The notes below the pieces were generated by a model. It saw nothing but the letters and a program-made list of their open reading frames with translations. It was not told where the DNA came from and searched no databases. This document shows positions 38,227 through 47,198 of a stretch of 64,000 nt of DNA, one piece after another. The stretch's first letter is position 1; each line of letters opens with the position of its first letter. Both the position numbers and the translations under genes were made by a program. Location: positions 27,525 to 91,524 of the forward strand of contig JAEUTG010000036.1 in NCBI GenBank assembly GCA_016788045.1, in the 5' to 3' direction. Source of the stretch: Bacteroidales bacterium (lineage in GTDB: Bacteria > Bacteroidota > Bacteroidia > Bacteroidales > Lentimicrobiaceae).

Positions 38227-39630
38227 CTATTTGCTGGTTAAATTGTTTTGCATGCGTTTTTCGTTCAGTTCAGCGGTTATTTTTCCCATGGTCTTTTCGC
38301 TGAGCGGATACATCGAAATAAAAATGACTGAAAGCAAGGTCCCGACTGCGGGGAAAATGCTGAGCATTAACCGTATACCTGTCTGCACACCGGCAGTTTG
38401 CTCAACATTGGCCTGAAATCCGTAATACCCAAGCAACCAGCCGGTAAGTGCTCCGCCGAGTGTCCATCCGAACTTCTGCGACATGGAGGAAGAGGAGAAA
38501 ATCAAACCAGTTGCCCTCCGTCCGGTTTTCCATTCCGAGAAATCGGAGATGTCGGCATACATCGACCACAGCAAGGGGAAGATACTGCCGGCACAAAGGC
38601 TGATCAGACACTGAAGAATCAGTATCCAGACCACGCTGTTGCTGCCAAGGAAATAAAAGACGATGCTGAGGAAGGTGGCCAGCACCATGGCTCCGAGATA
38701 GACATTCTTTTTCCCGAACCTGTTTGAGAGCGGTGTTACGAAGATAATTCCAACGATGTTAAACGCCTGTCCCAAAACAAGATAGAAAGTTGTTATGGTA
38801 AGTGAGGCACTCAGGAAAGGCAGTTTGAAGTTGCCGGTTTCAGCCACATAATACTTGAAATAGTAAACTGCGGCGCCATCGCGGATGGAGTTGAAAATGA
38901 GGGCTGCAATGCCGGCACCGAGTAAAATCCACCAGGGCCGGTTTCTGAAGAGGTCTTTGATGTCATCTTTCAGAGAGTCCTGTGCTTCACTGATGGGTTT
39001 TACCCTTTCCTTAGTCAGGCCAAAGCAACCCAGAAAAAACAGCACGCACATAATGGCGATAACCATTACACCATAAGTCCAGCCGAGCTGAACCGATCCG
39101 GTGATGCCGGTAAAAAATTCAACCAGCGGCTCAATCAGAATAAGGGAGATAAAGCTTCCGATGAAGGCAAATACCATTCTGTATGATGAGAGTATGTTCC
39201 GCTCCTTTACTTCGGATGACATAACGCCGAGCAGGGAGGCGTATGGAACATTGATCATGGAGTAAACCATCATCATCAGTGAGTAGGTGAGGTAAGCATA
39301 AACCAGTTTCCCGGTTGAACCAAACGATGGGGTAACAAACATCAGCGTTCCTATCAGTCCGAAAGGCAGGGCAAACCAGAGCAGGTACGGCCTGAATTTC
39401 CCCCAGCGGCTTCTGGTGCGGTCGCTCAAGACACCCACAACCGGGTCGAACAGCGTATCCCAGATTCTGGTAATCAGAAACATGGTACCCACTGCTGCCG
39501 CCGGAAGGCCAAAAATATCGGTATAGAAAAACAACAGGTACATGCCGAATATCTTCCAGAACATACTGGAAGCCAGATCACCGAAACCATAACCGATTTT
39601 TTCCTTTAACCTGAGCCGATCACTTATCAT
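38227..39630 (-). CDS. GPH-family sugar:cation symporter (MFS)
   Basis: This 467-residue inner-membrane protein has about twelve hydrophobic helices. The family motif is in the loop after helix 2: LSDRTRSRWGKFRPYLLW is close to the glycoside-pentoside-hexuronide (GPH) consensus; N-terminal KEKIGYGFGDLAS is also typical. It should import a disaccharide from the periplasm. Between GH130 and the 2-epimerase, both cytosolic, the expected cargo is beta-1,4-mannobiose, as proposed for the equivalent transporter in Bacteroides fragilis. The C-terminal cytoplasmic tail is short. No SusC-type or ABC transporter for the inner membrane is present elsewhere in the window, so this is the sole visible inner-membrane route. 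Confidence 0.92.
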   Translation of the reverse strand: MISDRLRLKEKIGYGFGDLASSMFWKIFGMYLLFFYTDIFGLPAAAVGTMFLITRIWDTLFDPVVGVLSDRTRSRWGKFRPYLLWFALPFGLIGTLMFVTPSFGSTGKLVYAYLTYSLMMMVYSMINVPYASLLGVMSSEVKERNILSSYRMVFAFIGSFISLILIEPLVEFFTGITGSVQLGWTYGVMVIAIMCVLFFLGCFGLTKERVKPISEAQDSLKDDIKDLFRNRPWWILLGAGIAALIFNSIRDGAAVYYFKYYVAETGNFKLPFLSASLTITTFYLVLGQAFNIVGIIFVTPLSNRFGKKNVYLGAMVLATFLSIVFYFLGSNSVVWILILQCLISLCAGSIFPLLWSMYADISDFSEWKTGRRATGLIFSSSSMSQKFGWTLGGALTGWLLGYYGFQANVEQTAGVQTGIRLMLSIFPAVGTLLSVIFISMYPLSEKTMGKITAELNEKRMQNNLTSK

Positions 39631-39666
39631 ACATCAATTTTTTAAATCAGATTTTGCAGAAATGCC

Positions 39667-39680
39667 AAAGCCGGGGCTTT
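39667..39680 (-). promoter_or_regulatory. Small hairpin between GH130 and GPH genes
   Basis: AAAGCC (39667-39672) and GGCTTT (39675-39680) form a perfect 6-bp inverted repeat in the 58-bp spacer. No T-run follows closely on the minus strand, so it could mark mRNA processing rather than termination. Confidence 0.3.
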
Positions 39681-39688
39681 CATCAAGT

Positions 39689-40867
39689 TTACAGATCAAT
39701 CCATTTGTTTGATCCGGCCAGTTTACAGATTGCAGCCACGGAGGCTCCTGTTCTGAGACCATCGGCAGGGGTATGCAGACAATAATCCACGAGCCTGCTG
39801 AGTTCCGAAACAGCCACATGAAGGCGCGTATCCGAGGAAGCATAGTAGATGTAAACGGTTCCGTCATCATCTGCGATCCAGCCGTTTGAGAAGAGTACGT
39901 TCGAAACATCACCGATCCGTTCTTCGTTCTCCGGGGCCATAAAATATCCGGCAGGAGAAGCGATGAGCTGAGAGGGATCCTCCAGCGAGGTCATATACAT
40001 ATATAAGACATACCTGAGGCCAGCGGCACAACCCCTCACGCCGTGGGCAAGGTGAAGCCAACCCTGCGGTGTTTTTAACGGTGCGGGGCCTTCTCCGTTC
40101 TTCAGCTCCTTGATGGTGTGATAGTAGCGATGATCGATGATCTTTTCGTTTGTAACTTCCGCATTGGCGATATCTTCCACCAGCGCCCAGCCGATGCCAC
40201 CTCCTGAACCGGTATCGATAAATCCATCCTGCGGCCTTGTGTACAAAGCATACTTCCCGTCTACGAATTCGGGATGTAAAACCACATTGCGCTGCTGACT
40301 TTTCGATTTCAGATCGGGCAAACGCTCCCAGTTGATCAGATCGCGGGTACGTACAATGCCGGCTGCGGCAACTGCCGAACTCAGATCGCCGGGCAGTGCC
40401 GCGGGATCTTTGCGTTCGGTGCAGAAAATCCCGTAAATCCAGCCGTCTTCGTGCCGGGTAAGTCGCATATCGTACACATTGATATCCGGATCGGCGGTTT
40501 CAGGCAGCTCTACAGGAAATTCCCTGAACTCAAAATTGTCAGTTGCACTTGCACTCTCAGCTATGGCAAAAAATGATTTCCGGTCGGCTCCTTCAACCCG
40601 GGCTATCAGGGTATATTGATTGTTGAAGTATATCGCACCTGAATTAAAAACTGCGTTGATGCCAATACGTTCGAGGAGGTAAGGATTGCTTTCTTCGTTG
40701 AAATCATAACGCCATTGGAGCGGAGTGTGTGCGGCCGTGAGTACCGGATACCTGCAGCGGCTGAATAGACCGTTCTCTGAACTGAGAACTTCATTCATCC
40801 GCTTCAAAAGCTCCTTGTGTTCTTTCTTCAGTGCAAACATCCGTTGTCCGAAATCCTGATTCATCAT
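39689..40867 (-). CDS. GH130_1 4-O-beta-mannosyl-glucose phosphorylase
   Basis: This 392-residue cytosolic enzyme should phosphorolyse Man-beta-1,4-Glc to mannose 1-phosphate and glucose. It is very close to the B. fragilis-type mannosylglucose phosphorylase: [44 protein letters not shown] (with the catalytic Asp), [21 protein letters not shown] and [10 protein letters not shown]. The five-bladed propeller fold is implied by the family. I chose the ATG at 40867 (MMNQDFG); an in-frame GTG at 40927 would add 20 residues without family similarity. It is the first gene of the minus-strand operon that continues with the GPH transporter, 2-epimerase and GH26. No signal peptide is seen. Confidence 0.94.
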   Translation of the reverse strand: MMNQDFGQRMFALKKEHKELLKRMNEVLSSENGLFSRCRYPVLTAAHTPLQWRYDFNEESNPYLLERIGINAVFNSGAIYFNNQYTLIARVEGADRKSFFAIAESASATDNFEFREFPVELPETADPDINVYDMRLTRHEDGWIYGIFCTERKDPAALPGDLSSAVAAAGIVRTRDLINWERLPDLKSKSQQRNVVLHPEFVDGKYALYTRPQDGFIDTGSGGGIGWALVEDIANAEVTNEKIIDHRYYHTIKELKNGEGPAPLKTPQGWLHLAHGVRGCAAGLRYVLYMYMTSLEDPSQLIASPAGYFMAPENEERIGDVSNVLFSNGWIADDDGTVYIYYASSDTRLHVAVSELSRLVDYCLHTPADGLRTGASVAAICKLAGSNKWIDL

Positions 40868-41201
40868 ATTTGTTTTTGTTGATTCAATAAAAGATGCCTT
40901 GTTCAGGTCAACAAATATCGGATACACCCCTAAGGATGTCCGTTGGCTTTTTCTCCAAAAAAGAGTGCCTGATGTAACAATTTCGCATAACCTGTCCCGG
41001 GGTCGCCTATTTCAATAGTTCTTAAACTGTTGAATAACTGTAATTTATAAAACAGCTATCGAATTCACGAATGCCACGGCCTATGTTATCGATGCATCTT
41101 CAGAAAATCTGCAGGTTATTAACGGTATTAAAAAACGTGACTGTCTGGCATCTTTTTCATACCTTAGTACCGGCAAAAAACCAGCGTTTAACAAGTAATA
41201 A
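40868..41201. promoter_or_regulatory. Divergent promoter region, GH130 operon / response regulator
   Basis: This 334-bp region separates the divergent GH130 operon and sigma-54 response regulator and should hold both promoters. It is AT-rich near 41020-41060. I saw no clear -24/-12 sigma-54 promoter or HTCS site in it. Confidence 0.4.
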
Positions 41202-42566
41202 ATGATGACCAGAGTATTGATCGTTGATGACGATCCCACCTTTTGCCTCATGCTGAAATCTTTTCTCGGTAACAAAGGTTTTGATGTAAAGGAAGTTTTC
41301 AGTGCGGGAAATGCCATTAAAGCGGCCGGAGAATCCAGGTTCGACATCGTACTTACGGATCTGCGGCTGCCCGACTTTGATGGCATTGATCTCATCAACC
41401 GGTTAAAACAATCCCATCCGGAGCTTCCAGCCATCCTCATGACCCGGTATGGCGATATCCGTTCCGCAGTAAATGCCATTAAATCAGGGGCGTTTGACTA
41501 TGTCACCAAGCCTGTGAATCCCGATGAACTTCTGTTGACCATCCACAAGGCCCTTGAAAAAACCCAGGCAGAGAAATCAGCTGAACCCATAATCCGTAGT
41601 GAAGTGCTGCCCGGCAGCCTGAACTATTTCCGGGGCACCAGTGAATTGTCTTTGCTTGTTGAACAGTATATTTCGCTTGTTGCCCCTACCGATATGTCGG
41701 TCATTGTGCAGGGAGAGAGCGGCACCGGCAAAGAGTACGTTGCCAGGATGATTCACATGAAGAGTTATCGTCACAACAAGCCTTTTGTGGCCGTAGATTG
41801 CGGAGCCCTCAGTAACGAACTTGCAGCCAGCGAGTTGTTCGGGCACACCAAAGGATCGTTTACCGATGCGCACAGCGATAAAACCGGGCAATTTCAGCAG
41901 GCCAACGGCGGAACACTTTTCCTGGATGAGATCGGAAACCTGTCGTATGAAAATCAGCTGAAGCTTCTCAGGGCCACCCAGGAGCGCAAAATCAGGAAGA
42001 TCGGTGACACACGGGATGTGGATGTGGATGTAAGGATCATCGTGGCAACCAATGAAGATCTTGCTGCCAATGTAAGTAAAGGAACCTTCAGGGAAGACCT
42101 GTTTCACCGGCTGAACGAATTCAAAATCAGTGTGCCGCCCCTGAGACAGCGGGGTGAAGACATTATCCTTTTCGCCAATTACTTTCTGCAGCTCGCCAAC
42201 AATGAGCTCTCCAAAGAAGTGAGCGGTTTTGACAAGCAGGCCATTGAGATCCTGCTTTCATACAGTTGGCCCGGAAACATCAGGGAAATCAAAAACATCA
42301 TTAAACGCAGTGTATTGCTCTGCAGCGGCAGTCTGATCACCCCCGCCGAACTCCCTTCTGAACTGGTTGAATTTCAATCATCTCACGGGTCAAAGAAATC
42401 AGGAACCATCACCGACCTTAAATCGCTTGCAGAAGCCAACGAACGCTCAACCATTATGAGTGTATTGCAGCAAACCCGGTTTAACCGGACCAGGGCAGCC
42501 CAGTTGCTGAACATTGACCGCAAAACCCTGTATAACAAAATGAAGCTCTACGGCATTGACGGTTGA
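41202..42566 (+). CDS. NtrC-family sigma-54-type response regulator
   Basis: This 454-residue protein has a receiver domain (about 1-120, phospho-acceptor D53 in LTDLRLPDFDG, K in FDYVTKP), an AAA+ domain (about 145-375) with Walker A GESGTGKE and Walker B GGTLFLDEIG, and a C-terminal Fis-type helix-turn-helix (about 412-453; RTRAAQLLNIDRKTLYNK). The sigma-54 contact loop, normally GAFTGA, reads GSFTDA, which changes two of six positions; the regulator may still work with RpoN or may have lost open-complex activation. It is convergent with the hybrid histidine kinase (3 bp between stops), its probable partner. Targets are unknown. Confidence 0.92.
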   Translation: MMTRVLIVDDDPTFCLMLKSFLGNKGFDVKEVFSAGNAIKAAGESRFDIVLTDLRLPDFDGIDLINRLKQSHPELPAILMTRYGDIRSAVNAIKSGAFDYVTKPVNPDELLLTIHKALEKTQAEKSAEPIIRSEVLPGSLNYFRGTSELSLLVEQYISLVAPTDMSVIVQGESGTGKEYVARMIHMKSYRHNKPFVAVDCGALSNELAASELFGHTKGSFTDAHSDKTGQFQQANGGTLFLDEIGNLSYENQLKLLRATQERKIRKIGDTRDVDVDVRIIVATNEDLAANVSKGTFREDLFHRLNEFKISVPPLRQRGEDIILFANYFLQLANNELSKEVSGFDKQAIEILLSYSWPGNIREIKNIIKRSVLLCSGSLITPAELPSELVEFQSSHGSKKSGTITDLKSLAEANERSTIMSVLQQTRFNRTRAAQLLNIDRKTLYNKMKLYGIDG

Positions 42567-42569
42567 GGA

Positions 42570-45170
42570 CTATTCCTGTTCCTTGCCATCCGGTCCCGAA
42601 AGCCTGAGCAATTCAGCTTCAAGCAGGGGGTGAAGCCGGTTGTTGACCGAGGTTATCTTCACGAGCAGGTTCTTCATTTCTTCCTTGCTACAGGTATTTT
42701 CATCAAGCGTTTCAAGATTTTCCAGAACCGGTATAGCTTCACTCACGCCCATATGTCCGTAGGCTGTCAGCAACTTATGGGCCAGCATTCTGATTGCCTG
42801 ATAATTGTCATCATCACAAAAATTCCAAAGTTCGTGCAGCGATGCCTGTGAGGTATGGATAAACGACCGTATTATGCTGGCAAGCTGAAGGTTATTGCCT
42901 GAAGTAAACTTCTCTGTCTCGCGCAGATCATACAGTTTTTCTGCAAATGCTGATTTGTAAATCCCTTGATTGAAGGTTTCAGGGGCTGAGAGATAAGCAC
43001 TGGCATGGGTGATAAAATCGGCCTCGGAAAAAGGCTTTTGCAGCACCTCATTAAAGCCTGCACTGGTGTATTCGGGGTCAAAACGACCGACTTTTGCCGC
43101 GGTGAAAGCAATCACCGGAATTTTCGACAGTTCAGGAATCGCGGAGTTGCGGATAAAATGAACCAGTTCAAAACCGCTGATTTCCGGCATCTGAACATCT
43201 GTCATGATGATGTCGTAGGTATTCTGGTTAAGAATCTCTATGGCCTGCCGCCCATTGGAAGCCACATCTACCTGCATACCAGCGTTTTCAGCGATAATCC
43301 TGGCCAGCAATATGTTAAACACATCATCGTCAACCAGAAGCAACCGCCTGCCCGCGAGGGTGAAAGAGCTGACCTCAGCAAGCTTCTCTTCTGCGGCTGG
43401 TGTTTGATCTGATTCCGGGAACGGGATCTTCAGCGTAAATTCAGACCCAGAGCCCGGGGTGCTTTTTACGGTAATGTCGCCTTGCTGCAGCCGGGCAAGC
43501 CGGCGGCTGATGGCCAGCCCCAGGCCTGATCCGCCGAATCTGCGTGCCTGTGATGATTCAGCCTGCCTGAAATCTTCAAAAATTTCGCCAAGTTTTTCTA
43601 CCGGTATGCCGATCCCGGTATCGGTTACCCGGATAATGGCTTCACAAATCCCCTCATTGCATTCCAGCTGGCATTCAAAACCTACCGTCCCCTTCTCGGT
43701 GAACTTAAGGGCATTGCTCAGCAGGTTATACAGAATCTGCTTCAATCTCAATGGGTCGCCTTCGATCACTTTACCCGGGGGAACCGAACACCCTGAGACG
43801 AACTGAATCCCCTTTTCCGTTGCAGATAGCCTGAAAGGGACAATCACATCGTCAATGACATCGTGAAGCCTGAACGGTATTTTTTCAAGCTGCAGCTTTC
43901 CTGAACCGATGCGGGAGAGGTCCAGGATATCGTTGACAGTTTCGAGCAGATGCTTCGATGAACGTCTAACAGCTCCGAGGTATTCTGTTTGAACAGTATT
44001 GAGCGGCGTATGAATCAGCTGATCGGAAAATCCGATGATGGCATTGAGGGGAGTCCTGATTTCGTGGCTCATATTGGCGAGAAATTCTTCCTTCACCCTG
44101 GCAAGTTCGGCTGTGCGCAGGTTTGCTTCGATCAGGTTTCGCTTAAGCCTGTTGCTGCGGCGGATACTCCCGAGAATCAGGCCAATCAGCACCAGAATGG
44201 CCAGCAGTGAAACTGAGCCAATGATAACAATAGACAAAATAGAGCGGTCAGCCTTATAGAATGCTTCCTTCGAGCGGCGGTTGGAAAGCAGGGTTTGGGT
44301 CAGCTCGAGTTGCCTGAAAATGCTCATGATCTGACTGATGATCTCCGAACTGTTTTGCAACATATTGAGCTCCTGCCTTTTAAGACCTTCATACGAGGCA
44401 ACATCCTGTCTGCGGACATTGGAAAGCACATTTCTGACATTTCGCAGGATAACGGAATCGCTCGGCCTGAGCAATGAGGTATCGGTAATTACCCGGGTTG
44501 TGGTGAGTACAATGGGTCCGGTAGAGACAGGGTTTTCATTTTCAGCCGGCTGAGGTTTCGACAAGGCTTTTTTGATTTTCCTGAATACCCCCTGCGTTTC
44601 CTTCGGCTTTACCGGCTTTTCAGCGGTTCCGGGACTGATGGTATCATGCACGGTAACCACCCTCGTGGTGGTTCTCAGGCGGTTGGGAATGGTATCGAGC
44701 GGTCCGGATTTAATCTGACTGATCGTTTTTTCAGCAAAATCAAATCTCTCTCTCCTGAGTTTGTAGATAATATAGGCGTCAACCATACTCTGCCTCCGGG
44801 CCAGCAGAACCAGCACGCTATCAAACTGCAACAGCTTGCTTTCATCGTTTACCGCTTTCTCCTTGAGGTATTCAATATTTACAACTACCTTGGATATCAG
44901 ATTGTTGTATGCATCAAAGTAAGACTGGTCATTGGTAATGGAGTAAATCCTGAAGTTGTTTTCTGCTCCTGCCAGATCGGCCAGCAGATCGCGCAGCATC
45001 TGGGTTTCGGGATCCACAATCGTGAGGGTGTTGAGGGTTTCCTTGAGCACCCTCGAGTTCTCATTGACCACATAACCCGCCAGTGCCACGGCAATCAGAG
45101 AAACCAACAGCAGGAAAAATACCTTCAGGTGAAGTCCCCAGTTTCTCATCGCAGCAATAAAACGCTTCAT
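42570..45170 (-). CDS. Hybrid histidine kinase with receiver and Hpt domains
   Basis: This 866-residue inner-membrane kinase has a first membrane helix (about 13-33), a large extracytoplasmic helical sensor (about 35-308) with a Lys/Pro-rich linker around 190-220, and a second helix (about 312-335). The HisKA domain has H369 in ANMSHEIRTPLN; the HATPase shows NLLSNALKF, DTGIGIP and GSGLGLAIS. A receiver has D658 in MTDVQMPE and KPF, and a C-terminal Hpt has H798 in MLAHKLLTAYGHM. The layout predicts an H-D-H phosphorelay to a separate receiver, most likely the D53 of the convergent NtrC-type regulator. The signal is not identifiable. No HAMP or PAS motif was recognised. Confidence 0.92.
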   Translation of the reverse strand: MKRFIAAMRNWGLHLKVFFLLLVSLIAVALAGYVVNENSRVLKETLNTLTIVDPETQMLRDLLADLAGAENNFRIYSITNDQSYFDAYNNLISKVVVNIEYLKEKAVNDESKLLQFDSVLVLLARRQSMVDAYIIYKLRRERFDFAEKTISQIKSGPLDTIPNRLRTTTRVVTVHDTISPGTAEKPVKPKETQGVFRKIKKALSKPQPAENENPVSTGPIVLTTTRVITDTSLLRPSDSVILRNVRNVLSNVRRQDVASYEGLKRQELNMLQNSSEIISQIMSIFRQLELTQTLLSNRRSKEAFYKADRSILSIVIIGSVSLLAILVLIGLILGSIRRSNRLKRNLIEANLRTAELARVKEEFLANMSHEIRTPLNAIIGFSDQLIHTPLNTVQTEYLGAVRRSSKHLLETVNDILDLSRIGSGKLQLEKIPFRLHDVIDDVIVPFRLSATEKGIQFVSGCSVPPGKVIEGDPLRLKQILYNLLSNALKFTEKGTVGFECQLECNEGICEAIIRVTDTGIGIPVEKLGEIFEDFRQAESSQARRFGGSGLGLAISRRLARLQQGDITVKSTPGSGSEFTLKIPFPESDQTPAAEEKLAEVSSFTLAGRRLLLVDDDVFNILLARIIAENAGMQVDVASNGRQAIEILNQNTYDIIMTDVQMPEISGFELVHFIRNSAIPELSKIPVIAFTAAKVGRFDPEYTSAGFNEVLQKPFSEADFITHASAYLSAPETFNQGIYKSAFAEKLYDLRETEKFTSGNNLQLASIIRSFIHTSQASLHELWNFCDDDNYQAIRMLAHKLLTAYGHMGVSEAIPVLENLETLDENTCSKEEMKNLLVKITSVNNRLHPLLEAELLRLSGPDGKEQE

Positions 45171-45556
45171 ATTCTTGCAGGTATCGGGTCAGATGGTTCA
45201 GTTTAACATTCAGTAACAACAGTCAGTATCAACAATGGTTTGCCCAAAGCATCCAGAAATCCGGGAGGTTACCATCGATGAAAACCATGGAAATTTTTCT
45301 GTTTGTTAACCACAGAATCAACCGGTACCCCTTTTGCAAAGGTACTCAACATCCGGGGCAATTATAAAAAATATAGCCCGGATGTCAGGGCAACGGAATG
45401 AAGAGAAGTGTTGAAGGTCAATCAGAATACCTGAAAACGGCAGGCATTGGTGCGAATTTAAAACCAGTTCGGGGATAAACTCAGGAAATCGCTACACGAT
45501 AAAAATATAACCATCAGTATATTAGCACTATAAAAATTGTCTATCCAACTGGCAGT
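45171..45556. other. Intergenic, no gene seen
   Basis: This 386-bp region lies upstream of the hybrid kinase and downstream of the GNAT-like gene, both on the minus strand. It presumably contains the kinase promoter. No ORF, tRNA or strong hairpin was seen. Confidence 0.5.
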
Positions 45557-45889
45557 TTAATCCTGAACCTGGACCATTTCTGACAAGACATAAGTCCATT
45601 CTGGATTTCTTTTGATATAGGCTTCAGCTGCAGGACAGTTTGCCTTGATGCGAAATCCATGCAGCACAGCAAAATGAATACTGTAAAGGATCAGCTGAGA
45701 AGCGTATCCCCTGCCCCTTTGCACTTCGGGAACGTAGGCATTGTAAAGCTCCAGTTCCTGACCGTTGAGGCGGTAAGCGAGGGTTGATTCAAGGCCTTCC
45801 TGACGAATGATAAACATTCTTCCTGTGTTGATGATGTTCATATACATATTGTCATTGATAAGCTTGTTGAAGGTTACGTTATTGATCAT
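45557..45889 (-). CDS. Small GNAT-like N-acetyltransferase (YidJ/Acetyltransf_CG type)
   Basis: This 110-residue protein contains the acetyl-CoA loop VPEVQRGRGYASQLI and the following helix HFAVLHGFRIKANCPAAEAYIKRNPEW, which in short form (CPAAEAYIKRNPE) is typical of the small stand-alone GNAT domain of the YidJ/PF14542 group. ELELYNAYVPE is the preceding beta-strand. I chose ATG 45889; an in-frame TTG at 45913 adds only eight residues. Proteins of this group are usually about 90-110 residues. Its substrate is unknown. It is isolated, with 386 bp to the kinase on one side and a 1.3-kb empty stretch on the other. Confidence 0.8.
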   Translation of the reverse strand: MINNVTFNKLINDNMYMNIINTGRMFIIRQEGLESTLAYRLNGQELELYNAYVPEVQRGRGYASQLILYSIHFAVLHGFRIKANCPAAEAYIKRNPEWTYVLSEMVQVQD

Positions 45890-47198
45890 GGTCGTGGAGT
45901 GTTGACTTAACAAATACTGAGACTTTCAAGGGTAATATTTCCGTTTTATTTCTTGACTTCCCCTGACGGGAAACTGGTGTTTCATGACAGATACCGGCTA
46001 CAATATCTCTTTAAAACGAGGTGAAATTACAACACAAAATCACAGATTGTCCAGCCCGGATATCAAAATAGGTATTAATACGGATGGCATACGGCAGGAA
46101 ATTTAAAAAGCATCCCTTTTAAAAGGAGAAATACTCCGGTCATTTCGGTATTTCCCGCCCTGACTACTTGAAAATACGTATTCCGCTCAATCATCAATAT
46201 GATCTTACAGTAACCGACTGGTAAGTGAAAAAATCAATCCCTTTCTGTTTCAACAAAAAGTTGCAGAACAGACAGTGAATTAAGCGTTTACAATACTGTT
46301 AAATTTATTTACACTGCCTTGGTACAGCTAATAAATTATTTTACAATCGATCAGCGATCAGCAAATAACCCGGAAAGCAAATAGTTATAACATTGATAAT
46401 ATGCTGTTTAAGCAGTTATTCGCTTGATACCAAAACTTTATCTTTCAAGAGGTAAGTAAAATATAATTACATCAATGTTAGCCGGATTGATTCATATTAT
46501 ACTTTTCCCGATTTAAAAGCAAGCCTATCATGTTGAATGTTAAGGAAGTAATCAGAAAAAAATCAGAAAAATATCAGGATTTATGATTACTGACAGGTTA
46601 CAAAACATGAAAACTGACATAAACTGATGAAATTCAATCAGAGGACCGGAAACCGGGTTTTGATCTGCAGGCAAATTGGGAGAGCCGCAGATCACAAAAA
46701 AAGGCCGGAACACTGCCCTCAGATGAATGCAGGAACGCCGGCAAACTCCCATAAAGGGAACAACCGGGCTGACCACTGATTCACTGACTGAATTATTGCA
46801 AAATGGAGACAAGAACAACACCAACAGGCACCTTTCCAGGGGAGCTACCGGAGATCACCCCGGTTGGAATACAGCAGGAATGGCCATTGCCATTGCACCC
46901 TGTGCGTTCCGGTTTTCATGATACAGTTACAGATATTCAGCTACAGCCATCTATCCTGCATAACAGGACCCATGCAACAATCAAAACCGAAATAAGTATC
47001 TGTGCTATTGAATTAAGAAACGTCCTGAGACATTGGTTGTCAGATTCCGGTAAACCATCATTCCGACGCGAAGATCAGTCTGGTCCGGTAATCCTCAATG
47101 CTTTGTCATCAGAAAAAAGAAAAAAGCTGTCTCTTACCGGATAAGTAAACCCCTCCCGGAAGGACTTTCAATAGCCGTTTATTAATAAACTGACCACC
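45890..47198. other. 1.3-kb gene-free region upstream of the giant adhesin
   Basis: The left half (to about 46600) is strongly AT-rich, and the right half has normal composition. Frames at 46552-46824 (minus) and 46803-47144 (plus, 113 codons) lack family motifs and convincing starts and are not called. A TATCTTTC at 46439-46446 resembles the Bacteroidetes -7 box, but no TTG sits at correct spacing. The region should contain the adhesin promoter and possibly a long leader. Confidence 0.5.
46661..46694. repeat. 8-bp inverted repeat TGATCTGC/GCAGATCA
   Basis: TGATCTGC (46661-46668) and GCAGATCA (46687-46694) form a perfect stem with an 18-nt loop. It sits about 500 bp upstream of the adhesin. 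No U-tract follows on the plus strand. It may be part of a leader RNA or be chance. Confidence 0.3.

Noticed and set aside
39634..39912. 92-codon minus-strand frame overlapping the end of GH130
   Set aside because: It overlaps the conserved C-terminal part of GH130 in another frame. GH130 is full length, so no frameshift is needed.
46439..46446. Bacteroidetes -7 box TATCTTTC
   Set aside because: No TTG at the required 19-21 nt upstream distance, so not called as a promoter.
46552..46824. 90-codon minus-strand frame
   Set aside because: No motif and overlaps the other weak frame; mixture of Phe/Ser/Val looks like a reversed AT-rich region.
46803..47144. 113-codon plus-strand frame before the giant adhesin
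   Set aside because: Proline-rich, no signal peptide, no recognisable motif, and start within a low-complexity stretch. Treated as non-coding.
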